DNA from: Terriglobia bacterium
GTDB lineage: Bacteria > Acidobacteriota > Terriglobia > Bryobacterales > Bryobacteraceae
NCBI GenBank assembly: GCA_025363475.1
Contig: JANYDS010000003.1
Coordinates: 52,747 to 116,746 of the forward strand
Reading direction: 5' to 3'
Length of the DNA: 64,000 nt
Shown here: positions 52,150 through 60,617 of the stretch, piece by piece
Numbering within the stretch: the first letter of the stretch is position 1
Layout: each line of letters starts with the position of its first letter
Position numbers and translations under genes: made by a program
Notes under the pieces: generated by a model
The model's database searches: none
Told to the model about the DNA's origin: nothing
What the model saw: the letters and a program-made list of their open reading frames with translations, nothing else

Positions 52150-52571
52150 TGATTCTGTTCACAGCCCTGTTGCTTCTGGCTGCACCTGCCAACACGTCAC
52201 TGGCTCAAGTGAAGGCCGATGCGAATGCGGAACACCGTGCCCGCGCTGCTGTCGATTTTGCGCTCACGGCAGAGAAGCAGGCTGAAGCCGCTTATGCGGC
52301 AGGGGATGCGCCGGCGATTGCAAATGGTCTCAAGACGGTGGAAGAAAGCGTTGAACTGGCGAAGACTTCATTTGTGGCCAGCGGCAAGACTCCCGGACGC
52401 CATACCGGGCCTTACAAATACGCGGAACAGCGTACGCGGGAACTGTTGATTCGCCTGAATGACCTGGAACAAAAAATGGATGCATCGGAAAGAGATTCCA
52501 TTGAGGTATTGAAAACCAAGATCCAGACAATTCACGATGCCTGGTTTGAGGGCCTCATGGGGAAAAAGTAA
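52146..52571 (+). CDS. Small exported helical protein
   Basis: A 141-residue protein with a signal peptide (MMILFTALLLLAAPANTSLA), then three helical stretches: AEHRARAAVDFALTAEKQAE, ANGLKTVEESVELAKTSFVA and YKYAEQRTRELLIRLNDLEQ. It starts in an ATGA overlap with the TPR gene and ends one base into the next gene. No family is recognised. Tight coupling suggests all three downstream genes act together. Confidence 0.75.
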   Translation: MMILFTALLLLAAPANTSLAQVKADANAEHRARAAVDFALTAEKQAEAAYAAGDAPAIANGLKTVEESVELAKTSFVASGKTPGRHTGPYKYAEQRTRELLIRLNDLEQKMDASERDSIEVLKTKIQTIHDAWFEGLMGKK

Positions 52572-53242
52572 TGAAGAGGTTTGCGGTTCTGTTGCTTATG
52601 GCGGCGTCGGCAGGGTGTTTGTTTGCCCAGCGCGATTTTCTTACCAGTGATGAGATTGAGAAGATACGCGAAGCGCAGGAACCGAATGCGCGCCTGAATT
52701 TGTATCTGCTCTTCGCACGCCAGCGGATGGACCAGTTGCAACAGCTTTTGGGGAAAGACAAAAAGGGCAGGTCTCTGGCTGCGCGGGAATTGCTGGATGA
52801 TTATTCGCGCATTATCGACGCCATCGACAATGTTTCGAATGACGCGATAAAACGGAAGCAACTGGTGGTTGAGGGTACGGTTGCGGTGATGACGGCAGAA
52901 AAGAAATTTCTTGGCCAGCTTGAAAAGATTCGCGATGGTGCGCTGCCCGATCTCGGTCTCTATGAAGTTGCGCTGAGGGAGGCGATTGAGACGACGTCCG
53001 ACAGTTTGGAACTGGCGCATGACGACCCGGGGAAACGCAGCGTGCAGCTCAATAATGAGATTGATCACAAGGTGAAAGACGCTGAGGATATGATTGCGGC
53101 GGAAGATTCCAAGGGTAAGGTTACGGAAGCCGTGAACGTTGTGGGTGGAAAGACGACGGAAGCGAATGGCACTGACGCGAAACCGAAGCGTAAACCGCCG
53201 ACGCTGCTGAAGCCGGGGGAAGGGCTCCCCCCGCCTCATTAG
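52571..53242 (+). CDS. Exported helical protein, last gene of the NtrBC-like operon
   Basis: A 223-residue protein with a signal peptide ending AGCLFAQ; it contains a Cys in a lipobox-like ASAGC that could be lipidated. It is mainly helical (LTSDEIEKIREAQEPNARLN, RQRMDQLQQLLGKDKKGRSL, AVMTAEKKFLGQLEKIRDGA), with a basic proline-rich tail (KPKRKPPTLLKPGEG). Its start overlaps the upstream stop by one base (TAATG). No known domain. A repeat copy follows at 53247. Confidence 0.75.
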   Translation: MKRFAVLLLMAASAGCLFAQRDFLTSDEIEKIREAQEPNARLNLYLLFARQRMDQLQQLLGKDKKGRSLAARELLDDYSRIIDAIDNVSNDAIKRKQLVVEGTVAVMTAEKKFLGQLEKIRDGALPDLGLYEVALREAIETTSDSLELAHDDPGKRSVQLNNEIDHKVKDAEDMIAAEDSKGKVTEAVNVVGGKTTEANGTDAKPKRKPPTLLKPGEGLPPPH

Positions 53243-53246
53243 CAAC

Positions 53247-53277
53247 TAACCACTCCCTTGCGGTCGTGGCTCGGCAA
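53247..53277 (+). repeat. SRNREGAVR-type intergenic repeat copy
   Basis: TAACCACTCCCTTGCGGTCG followed by TGGCTCGGCAA, between the last gene of the NtrBC-like operon and the ppa gene. It differs from the 63857 copy at a few positions only. It lies five bases beyond the stop codon of the upstream gene. Confidence 0.75.
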
Positions 53278-53282
53278 AGAAT

Positions 53283-53825
53283 TTAATTAGCGGCTTTGGA
53301 AGCCTTTGAATCAAGATAGCGCTGACGGCATTCCTGAATGGTTTTGCGGGCTTCGCGGGGACCGCCCCAGCCTTCCATGCGCGTGACCTTACCTTCCAGT
53401 TCCTTGTAAATTGAGAAAAAATGCTCAATTTCGCGGCGGACGTGAGAGAAAATCTGGTCCATCGTATGGATTTCGTCGTAGCGCGGGTTGCGTGTCGGCA
53501 CGGCGAGAATCTTCTGATCGCCTTCGTTGTCGTCCACCATGTTGAGCACGCCCACGGGCCGGACTTCGATCAGAACGCCGGGGTAGCTGGGCTGCTGCAC
53601 CAGAACCAGGACATCCAAAGGATCCTTGTCTTCGGCCAGAGTCCCAGGAATAAAGCCGTAATCACCGGGATAATGCAGGGGGGAATAGAGCGCGCGATCC
53701 AGGCGAAAAACGCCCAGTTCGCCGTCATATTCATACTTATTGGCAGAGTGTTGCGGGATCTCGACGATCATCCGCACGATCTCCGGAAGGTCAGGGCCGG
53801 GATCGATATCGTAAAGGCGTGTCAC
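53283..53825 (-). CDS. ppa: Inorganic pyrophosphatase
   Basis: Family I soluble enzyme hydrolysing pyrophosphate to phosphate. The 180-residue length fits. Motifs: VEIPQHSANKYEYDGELGVF, SPLHYPGDYGFIPGTLAEDK, DPLDVLVLVQQPSYPGVLIE with the metal-binding acids (EDKDPLDVLVL), and LNMVDDNEGDQKILAVPTRN. Start is GTG 53825. The end (ASKAAN) matches no extra domain. The gene is alone on the minus strand with divergent DinB gene 56 bases away. Confidence 0.96.
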   Translation of the reverse strand: MTRLYDIDPGPDLPEIVRMIVEIPQHSANKYEYDGELGVFRLDRALYSPLHYPGDYGFIPGTLAEDKDPLDVLVLVQQPSYPGVLIEVRPVGVLNMVDDNEGDQKILAVPTRNPRYDEIHTMDQIFSHVRREIEHFFSIYKELEGKVTRMEGWGGPREARKTIQECRQRYLDSKASKAAN

Positions 53826-53881
53826 CCGCTCAGGGTATCACGGGGTGAATCCCGCACTGGTTCCGATTCATCTGACGAGAC

Positions 53882-54427
53882 GTGGAAACCGAGAAGAAAT
53901 TCAGTGTGCCAGACACGATTGCCGTGCTTTCCCGAACTCCGGCGATTCTAAATGCGCTGCTGCGCGGGTTGCCTGAAACCTGGGTATCGAGCAACGAGGG
54001 CGGGCAGACGTGGAACGCGTTCGACATTTTGCACCACCTGATTTTGGGCGAGCAGACGGACTGGATGGCGCGGGTGCAGATCATTCTTGAATACGGCGAA
54101 CGCCGGACCTTTGATCCCTTTGACCGGTTGCCGGAATCGGTGCGAAACGGAGGGGAGTCGATGGAGCAATTGCTGGACGATTTCGCCCGGTTGCGTGGAG
54201 AAAACCTGATTGCTCTTGCGACGCTCAGCCTTCAACCCGCAGACCTGGTGCGCAAAGGCGTGCATCCGGCATTCGGGGTGGTCACGCTATCGCAATTGCT
54301 CGCCACATGGATGGTTCATGACATGACTCATCTGCACCAGGTGTCGCGTGTGATGGCCTGTCAGTATCGCGATGCGGTGGGTCCGTGGAGCGCTTATCTG
54401 GGTGTGTTGACAGCGGCTGGCGGCTGA
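53882..54427 (+). CDS. DinB-family metal-binding protein
   Basis: A 181-residue four-helix protein of the DinB/YfiT type. The metal-binding His is in AFDILHHLILGEQTDWMARV, and a second His pair is in WMVHDMTHLHQVSRVMACQY near the C-terminus. Members include thiol-S-transferases; the substrate here is unknown. Start is GTG 53882. Its last 34 bases overlap the end of the convergent truA gene. Confidence 0.85.
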   Translation: METEKKFSVPDTIAVLSRTPAILNALLRGLPETWVSSNEGGQTWNAFDILHHLILGEQTDWMARVQIILEYGERRTFDPFDRLPESVRNGGESMEQLLDDFARLRGENLIALATLSLQPADLVRKGVHPAFGVVTLSQLLATWMVHDMTHLHQVSRVMACQYRDAVGPWSAYLGVLTAAGG

Positions 54428-55164
54428 GGATATTCCACCGAAATCAGTGTCAGGCCTTTGGCTGGCGCGGTGGCGCCGCGCTGTTGCAGAATCTGGTTGC
54501 CGGGGATATTGCCGCGACCCACTTCGATCAGCGTGCCCATGATATTCCGAACCATGTGTTTGAGAAAGCCGCTGCCGCGTACTGTGTAAACCAGACGGTC
54601 ACCGTCGCGCGTCAGGCTTGAAAAGAATATCGTGCGGACTTTTGATTTGCGCGGGCCGTCGCTGTGGTCGGCTGCCGCGAGAACCGTGAAATCGTGTTCG
54701 CCTTCGAGGCCTGGGGCGGCGGCGATCATTTCCTGTTCCCGCATGGGATACGGATAGTGGTGCACGAAACGCCAGTCAAACGGGGAACAAATGGGGGCGC
54801 GGAACAGAGTGTACTGGTAAGTTTTGGCGACGGCATCGAAGCGGGGATGAAAATCGGGGTGGGTTTCTTCCGGCTCAAAGACGCGAATTTCCGGTGGCAG
54901 TAACCGGTTGATCGCTTTTTCGAGGTTGTAACAGGGGATGGGATTGTCGAGCGAAAAGGCCGCTACCTGAGCCCGCGCATGTACGCCCGAATCGGTGCGG
55001 CCGGAGCCTGCGACGTGCACCGGACGGCCTTCGAGGCCACTGACGATTTCTTCGAGAACGCCCTGAATGGTGGTCATGCCGGGCTGTACCTGCCAGCCGT
55101 GGAACGGGGTGCCGTCGTAGGCCACTTTGAGGCGAATCCGCCGCGTATTACTTGCGGGTTGCAA
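54394..55164 (-). CDS. truA: tRNA pseudouridine synthase A
   Basis: Makes pseudouridine at positions 38-40 of tRNAs. The core starts RRIRLKVAYDGTPFHGWQVQ, followed by VAGSGRTDSGVHARAQVAAF with the catalytic Asp, AINRLLPPEIRVFEPEETHP, FHPRFDAVAKTYQYTLFRAP and SGFLKHMVRNIMGTLIEVGR. The start is uncertain: TTG 55164 gives a natural length and a 17-base overlap with the upstream VOC gene; a TTG at 55194 would add ten residues. Overlaps the convergent DinB gene by 34 bases. Confidence 0.93.
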   Translation of the reverse strand: MQPASNTRRIRLKVAYDGTPFHGWQVQPGMTTIQGVLEEIVSGLEGRPVHVAGSGRTDSGVHARAQVAAFSLDNPIPCYNLEKAINRLLPPEIRVFEPEETHPDFHPRFDAVAKTYQYTLFRAPICSPFDWRFVHHYPYPMREQEMIAAAPGLEGEHDFTVLAAADHSDGPRKSKVRTIFFSSLTRDGDRLVYTVRGSGFLKHMVRNIMGTLIEVGRGNIPGNQILQQRGATAPAKGLTLISVEYPQPPAAVNTPR

Positions 55165-56023
55165 ACTCAATCGTGTTCCCGTCGGGGTCGGCAATCAGCA
55201 TGATGCGCACGGTGGGCGTGAGGTCGCGCGGGGCTGAGGTGACCTTGACTCCGCGTGCTTTCAACGCTTCGTAAGTTGCGTCTACGTCTTTTACCAGAAA
55301 GGTGAAGTAGCGAATTCCGAGGGCTGCGCCGATGGCGCCGGTACGCAGCGGACGGTCGCCTTTCGGGGACCAGAATTTGATGGTTGTCGAGCCTGCGGTG
55401 GTGAAATATTCGAGAGCTCCGGGGGCGATGGGGAGGGGTTGCGGGGCACGTTCTTTCAACCCCAGAATTGTGGTGTAAAATTCGCGCGTTTTCTCCGCAT
55501 CGGTAACGGTGAGGCCGATCTGGAAGCGGTCATACAAATCTGCTGCGCCTTCGGTTTTGAAGCTCAGAATTTCGATCTGGTTGCCGTCGGGGTCGGAGAC
55601 AAACCCGTATTTGTAAGACGCTTTTTCCGGCGCGACGAAGTCCGGGGCGGGAAGGCCCGCAGCCACAATCCGTTTGACCATGGAGTCGGTGTCTTTGACG
55701 AAAAGCGTGATCAGGCGGATGCCGCTGGCCCCCATAATGCCGGTTTCCATCTGGGGCGGAGTCTTGTCGAAGGTGCGGAGTTTGATTTCTGTTCCGCCAG
55801 ATGTGTAGCGCACCAGTTCGCCACCACCAGCCAGGGGCAGGGTTGCTGAGGGCGCGGGCTTCAGGCCCAGAATATCGCCGTAAAAATGCTTCGCCTTTTC
55901 GAGGCTGGTAACGACGATTCCGACGTCGAGACCCGGTTTCGTCATTTCAAACGGCATGGTTTGCGCAGCCAGGCCGGAGACGAAGAGGGCAGGCAGGAGA
56001 GCGGTCAGCAGAACTCGTGGCAT
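55148..56023 (-). CDS. Exported two-module VOC (glyoxalase-like) protein
   Basis: A 291-residue protein with a signal peptide (VLLTALLPALFVSGLAAQT) and two vicinal-oxygen-chelate modules: GLDVGIVVTSLEKAKHFYGD, FVSDPDGNQIEILSFKTEG; and QIGLTVTDAEKTREFYTTIL, MLIADPDGNTIEFATRK. Each ends with a conserved Glu, but the typical first-strand His is Asp/Val, so the metal site may be altered. Exported VOC proteins are unusual. Function unknown. Confidence 0.82.
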   Translation of the reverse strand: MPRVLLTALLPALFVSGLAAQTMPFEMTKPGLDVGIVVTSLEKAKHFYGDILGLKPAPSATLPLAGGGELVRYTSGGTEIKLRTFDKTPPQMETGIMGASGIRLITLFVKDTDSMVKRIVAAGLPAPDFVAPEKASYKYGFVSDPDGNQIEILSFKTEGAADLYDRFQIGLTVTDAEKTREFYTTILGLKERAPQPLPIAPGALEYFTTAGSTTIKFWSPKGDRPLRTGAIGAALGIRYFTFLVKDVDATYEALKARGVKVTSAPRDLTPTVRIMLIADPDGNTIEFATRK

Positions 56024-56048
56024 GGGTTTCCTTTAGCTTGAGACAGGT

Positions 56049-56660
56049 TTACGTTGAGACAGGGCGGGAGCCGGGTTTGGTCACCGGCTCACCAGCGCGG
56101 CACATGGGACAATTATCCGCCGGAAATGCTTCGACGTTGAGTGTTTCGAGCGCTACCCGGGGGATTCCGAGGTCTGCCTTGCCGCCGCTGCGGTCAATAA
56201 TGGACCCGGCCGCCACTGGCACCGCACCGAACCCGCGCAGAATATCGATGACTTCGAGCGTGCTGCCGCCAGTGGTAATTACATCCTCAATGACGATGGC
56301 GCGCTGGCCGGCTTTAATGGTGAAACCGCGCCGCAGCGACATTTTTCTCGCGGCATCCCGTTCGGTAAACAGAAATGGAACACCGAGCGCTCTGGCGACT
56401 TCGTGCCCGATAATTAGACCGCCGAGGGCAGGGGAAATGACAAAATCGATGCTCGCGCCGTCTTTGACAATCCCGGACGGCCCGGTGAGCATCTCCTGCA
56501 AGAGCCTGCCCAGCGCTTCGGCATGAGCCGGATGAGCAAGGACCAGGGCCGATTGGAGGTAATTTGAACTGTGAAGGCCGCTGCTCAAACGGAAGTGTCC
56601 CGTGAGGTAGGCCCCCGTCTGTTGAAAAAGAGGGAGAACGCGGTCTGGTTGCGGCTTCAC
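56049..56660 (-). CDS. pyrE: Orotate phosphoribosyltransferase
   Basis: Makes orotidine 5'-phosphate in pyrimidine synthesis. The 203-residue protein has GHFRLSSGLHSSNYLQSALV, DFVISPALGGLIIGHEVARA, FTERDAARKMSLRRGFTIKA, and the PRPP-binding loop AIVIEDVITTGGSTLEVIDI. The C-terminal CPMCRAGEPVTKPGSRP has two cysteines (CPMC) typical of the longer bacterial form. The convergent/divergent arrangement places the TolC operon on the other strand 147 bases away. Confidence 0.95.
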   Translation of the reverse strand: MKPQPDRVLPLFQQTGAYLTGHFRLSSGLHSSNYLQSALVLAHPAHAEALGRLLQEMLTGPSGIVKDGASIDFVISPALGGLIIGHEVARALGVPFLFTERDAARKMSLRRGFTIKAGQRAIVIEDVITTGGSTLEVIDILRGFGAVPVAAGSIIDRSGGKADLGIPRVALETLNVEAFPADNCPMCRAGEPVTKPGSRPVST

Positions 56661-56807
56661 AAACGGCTACTATACCATTGAAAATTAAACTTCCGGCTGC
56701 CGAAACCGGGTGGCAGGGCGCCGGTGAAAAACACGAACTCCAGAGCCTCCGCGCGCGTATCTGTGTGCTTAGAGACAATACTTTTGCTGCTTAGAGACCT
56801 TATATCT

Positions 56808-58724
56808 GTGAAAACTATTACGCGCCGCTTCGCCTTGATGCACACTTGTATGCTGGCCTGCAGTCTTCTGACGGGCCTTTTGAAGGCCCAAACTGCTGTT
56901 CGGATTGACGAATCACCTGACGGGCGCTTCGCGCGATTCACCCGGCCTTATCAGGCGCGCACGGTGCCGCCGGTGAATCTGGGCAACTCGTCGCGGATTG
57001 ATTCGCTGATCCGAGCAGGCAACTTGTATCTGACGGCTAACGACGTTGTCGCTCTGGCGCTTGAAAACAGCATCGATATTGAAGTGCAGCGTTACGGCCC
57101 GCTGCTGGCGCGGGAAGTTCTGCGACGCGCTCAGGCGGGCGGCCTGCTGCGCAGCGTCGGGCTGGGGGTTGCGCCCGGCCCTACCAGCGTGAATCTGGCG
57201 GGTGTCTCGGTGAATACGAACGGCGCTCCGTCTGGTGCGGGTGGTTCGGGCGTTAGTTCCGGTGGCGGTATTGTGACCCAGCTGGGGCCCTCGATACCTT
57301 CTTTTGATCCCACCATTTCCGGCTTCGTCAATTTCCAGCATCTGACCATCCCCCAGAGCAACACGCAGCTTACCGGCACGAATACGCTGGTGAATGGCGT
57401 TCGGGCTTACCAGGCTTCGTATTCGCAGAACTGGGATTTTGGGTTGAACGCGCAGCTGGCTTATTCGAGTACGCGCACTTCAGTGAACAGCGCATTTTTC
57501 AGTTTGAATCCGTATACCACCGGCGCGCTGGATTTGCAGCTAACGCAGAATTTGCTCAACGGATTTGGCCGCGCAGTGAACGGGCGCAATATCCTGGTCC
57601 AGAAGAATAATCTGAAAGTTACGGATCTGCAGTTCAAGCAGCAGGTGATTACAACTGTCACCGCAGTGCTGAATCTTTATTGGGATCTGGTGAGTTTCGA
57701 TCAGGATGTGCGCGCCCGTCAACAGGCAGTGGACACGGCGCAGCAGTTGCTCTACAACAATAAGCAGCAGGTGCAGATCGGCACTCTGGCAGAGATTGAA
57801 GTGACCAGGGCGCAGTCCCAGCTTTATGCGACGAAACAGGATCTGGTGATTTCTCAAACCAACCAGTTGCAGCAGGAAACTGTGCTGAAGAATGCTTTGA
57901 GCCGTGCCGGTGTGGCGACTTCCGATCTGGGTGATGTGCACATAGTGCCGCTGGACAGCATTAAAATTCCGGCGAAAGACGAAGCCTCGGCCTCTGTGAA
58001 TGAACTGGTGTTGGAAGCGCTCCGCAATCGTGTGGAAATCGAACAGGCCAACATCAACATCGAAAGCAACAAGCTGAATCTGGTGGGTATTAAGAGTTCG
58101 CTGAAGCCTTCCCTGCAGGCGTTCGCCCAGTTTACGAATAACGCTCTGACGGGTGATGTAACACCGTTTGCTCTGGCCGCCGGCGGGGCTGGTGCGCTGG
58201 CGGGTGGTTACGGCAATTTGCTGGCGGAAATCTTCCGCCGCAATTATCCCAATTATTCGGCGGGCTTCTCGCTTAATATTCCGCTGCGAAACCGCGCAGC
58301 CCAGGCGGACTATGTCACCAGCGAGATCGAAATCAGGCAGAACCAGCTGAACCTGCAGAAGCAGATCAATCAGATTCGTGTGGATGTGCAAAATGCTGTG
58401 ATTGGCTTGCAGCAGGCGCGGGCACGTTTTGATGCTTCCGTGCAGGGCAGGGCACTGGCACAGCAGACGTTCGACGGCGACAAGAAAAAATATGAACTAG
58501 GTGCCGGCACGCCTTATCAGGTGGTGCAGGACCAGCGGGATCTGGCCAATTCACAAAGCTCTGAAGTCCAGGCGATGGCGAATTACAGCCATGCGCGGAT
58601 AGCGCTCGATCAGGCGATGGGCAAGACTCTCGACGTGAACCATGTTTCGCTGGCGGAAGCGATTGCGGGAAAGGTTGCGGTCGCACCCACGCCTGTCCCT
58701 GTTGATTCGGGGGCACGCCGGTGA
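56808..58724 (+). CDS. TolC-family outer-membrane efflux protein, first of a pair
   Basis: About 638 residues. GTG 56808 gives a normal signal peptide (KTITRRFALMHTCMLACSLL); an earlier ATG at 56724 adds a non-conserved stretch. The N-terminal extension (residues ~40-240) holds NLYLTANDVVALALENSIDI, then a Ser/Gly-rich stretch. The OEP repeats follow: TTGALDLQLTQNLLNGFGRA, QQVITTVTAVLNLYWDLVSF, VQIGTLAEIEVTRAQSQLYA; second half NYPNYSAGFSLNIPLRNRAA and IRVDVQNAVIGLQQARARFD. It is longer than the ~450-residue E. coli TolC. No pump or fusion protein gene is adjacent. Confidence 0.88.
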   Translation: MKTITRRFALMHTCMLACSLLTGLLKAQTAVRIDESPDGRFARFTRPYQARTVPPVNLGNSSRIDSLIRAGNLYLTANDVVALALENSIDIEVQRYGPLLAREVLRRAQAGGLLRSVGLGVAPGPTSVNLAGVSVNTNGAPSGAGGSGVSSGGGIVTQLGPSIPSFDPTISGFVNFQHLTIPQSNTQLTGTNTLVNGVRAYQASYSQNWDFGLNAQLAYSSTRTSVNSAFFSLNPYTTGALDLQLTQNLLNGFGRAVNGRNILVQKNNLKVTDLQFKQQVITTVTAVLNLYWDLVSFDQDVRARQQAVDTAQQLLYNNKQQVQIGTLAEIEVTRAQSQLYATKQDLVISQTNQLQQETVLKNALSRAGVATSDLGDVHIVPLDSIKIPAKDEASASVNELVLEALRNRVEIEQANINIESNKLNLVGIKSSLKPSLQAFAQFTNNALTGDVTPFALAAGGAGALAGGYGNLLAEIFRRNYPNYSAGFSLNIPLRNRAAQADYVTSEIEIRQNQLNLQKQINQIRVDVQNAVIGLQQARARFDASVQGRALAQQTFDGDKKKYELGAGTPYQVVQDQRDLANSQSSEVQAMANYSHARIALDQAMGKTLDVNHVSLAEAIAGKVAVAPTPVPVDSGARR

Positions 58725-60616
58725 ACGCTGCCATCCGTAAAGCTGTCGCGCTGACGCTTTGTCTGGCAGCGCCCGGGCCGCTGGCTTTTGCCCAGCAGGC
58801 GAATCAGACTTCGATACAACCTGTCCGTCCGGAGGGGCGGTTTTACAAACGGCCTTATACTCCGGCTGACGTCCCTCCGGTTCGCAGCGGGAATTCAGAC
58901 CGTTTGCGCAGCCTGATCCGCGGCGGGAAGCTCTACCTCACCGCGCAGGACGCCATCGCGCTGGCGCTTGAGAACAACATCGACGTAGAAGTGGCGCGCT
59001 ATGCGCCCCTGACGCTGGAGTGGCGCCTCGAACGCGCTGAGGCCGGTGGTGCGCTTCCGGGCGTGACCAGCGGTGCCACGCAGGCTGCGGCGGTAACCAG
59101 TGGGCAGGGCGTGCTGGGTTCGCAGTCCGCTGCGGGCGTGAATAATGGCGGGGGCAATGGCGGGGCGCGCGGCCAGGGGAATGCCACGGTTTCGCAGGTG
59201 GGTCCTGTTACAGCGAACCTTGATCCTTCGCTTCAGGAAACCACTACGTTTGGTCACAGAAGCGTTCCTCAGCCGAACGTTGTGCAGAGCGCGACACCGG
59301 TGCTGGTGCAGGGGCTGCGTTCCTGGTCTGGCACCTATCAGCAGGGTTTTTTGACCGGCGGTAATATTACCGTCAAATATTCCAACAGTTATCTGAATGA
59401 GAATGCGAAGTCGAACCGGTTGAATCCCTCGGATGCGTCGAGCCTTTCGGTTTCTATTCAGCAGAACTTGCTGCGTGGCCGAGGGATTGCTCTCAATGCA
59501 CGTAATATTACGGTGGCGCGGACGAATCTGCGCATGTCGGATTTGAATTTCCGTAGTCAGGTAACTGGTGTGGTCATCAATGTTTTGAGCGCTTACTATG
59601 GCCTGGCCTCAGACTATGACGACATGCGGGCCAAGCAGGATGCGCTTGAGGCGGCCCGCAAGTTTTTTGAAGAAGCCAAACTTCGGCTCAATCTGGGCGC
59701 TCTGGCTTCGCTCGATATCGCTACTGCGCAAAATTTGATTGCGGGATCCCTGCAGACTGTGCTGGCGTCGCAAGCCACTCTTTTGCAACGGGAATTGCGG
59801 TTGAAGAATCTGATCAGCCGCGCAGGCATTGGCGATCCGCTGCTTCAGGCGGTTCAAATTGTGCCACTCGACCATATCGTGATCCCTGCTGCGGATGATC
59901 TGCCGCCGGTACGTGATCTGGTGCGGAAAGCACTGGATAAACGGGCGGATATTCTCGCGGCTCAGGTGAGTCTTGAAAACGCAGAAGTGTCTGCTATCGG
60001 CACACGCAACGGGCTTTTGCCTGCTGTACAGGTCTTTGCGGGGCAGACGCAATCGGGTTTGGCGGGCACTCCGCGGATTGTCAACGGCGTTGCTGCGGAC
60101 CCATATTTCAGGGGAGGCGTGGGTACGGCGCTGGGCCAGGTGCTGCGGCGCAATTTTCCCACAGAGAACATTGGGGCGTTTGGTTCGCTTCAGATCCACA
60201 ATGACCAGGCGCAGGCTGATTTTGCAATTGAGCAACTGCAGTTGCGGCAACAGCAACTCAATGCCGTTAAAGAGCGAAACCAGGTGCAGGTGGATATTTC
60301 AAATGCCGTGGTTGCCCTGCGGCAGGCGCGTGCCCGGTATGATGCCGCAGTGCAGAATCGAATTTTGAGTCAGCAGTTACTGGAGGCGGAGACGAAGAAG
60401 TTTTCTTTGGGTGCGTCTACTCCGTTTCTGGTGATCCTGCAGCAGCGGGATCTCGCTACGGCTCAGGCTTCGGAACTTGCTTCCATGACGACCTGGGAGA
60501 ATGCGCGGCTGAATCTGGATCAGATGACCGGTGACACCCTCGATTCCAGCCATGTGGTTCTGGCGGAGGCGCATTCGGGCGTGGTTGCCAGAGTTTCGGT
60601 ATTGCCGCCGGAATAG
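58721..60616 (+). CDS. TolC-family outer-membrane efflux protein, second of a pair
   Basis: A 631-residue paralogue of the upstream gene with the same order: signal peptide (ALTLCLAAPGPLAFAQQ), KLYLTAQDAIALALENNIDV, a glycine-rich insert (AGVNNGGGNGGARGQGN), SLSVSIQQNLLRGRGIALNA, VVINVLSAYYGLASDYDDMR, LNLGALASLDIATAQNLIAG, and VQVDISNAVVALRQARARYD. Start is GTG 58721 in a GTGA overlap with the first gene, so the two are translated together. The pair could form mixed trimers, which is inference. The SPFH gene converges two bases away. Confidence 0.88.
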   Translation: MNAAIRKAVALTLCLAAPGPLAFAQQANQTSIQPVRPEGRFYKRPYTPADVPPVRSGNSDRLRSLIRGGKLYLTAQDAIALALENNIDVEVARYAPLTLEWRLERAEAGGALPGVTSGATQAAAVTSGQGVLGSQSAAGVNNGGGNGGARGQGNATVSQVGPVTANLDPSLQETTTFGHRSVPQPNVVQSATPVLVQGLRSWSGTYQQGFLTGGNITVKYSNSYLNENAKSNRLNPSDASSLSVSIQQNLLRGRGIALNARNITVARTNLRMSDLNFRSQVTGVVINVLSAYYGLASDYDDMRAKQDALEAARKFFEEAKLRLNLGALASLDIATAQNLIAGSLQTVLASQATLLQRELRLKNLISRAGIGDPLLQAVQIVPLDHIVIPAADDLPPVRDLVRKALDKRADILAAQVSLENAEVSAIGTRNGLLPAVQVFAGQTQSGLAGTPRIVNGVAADPYFRGGVGTALGQVLRRNFPTENIGAFGSLQIHNDQAQADFAIEQLQLRQQQLNAVKERNQVQVDISNAVVALRQARARYDAAVQNRILSQQLLEAETKKFSLGASTPFLVILQQRDLATAQASELASMTTWENARLNLDQMTGDTLDSSHVVLAEAHSGVVARVSVLPPE

Positions 60617-60617
60617 G

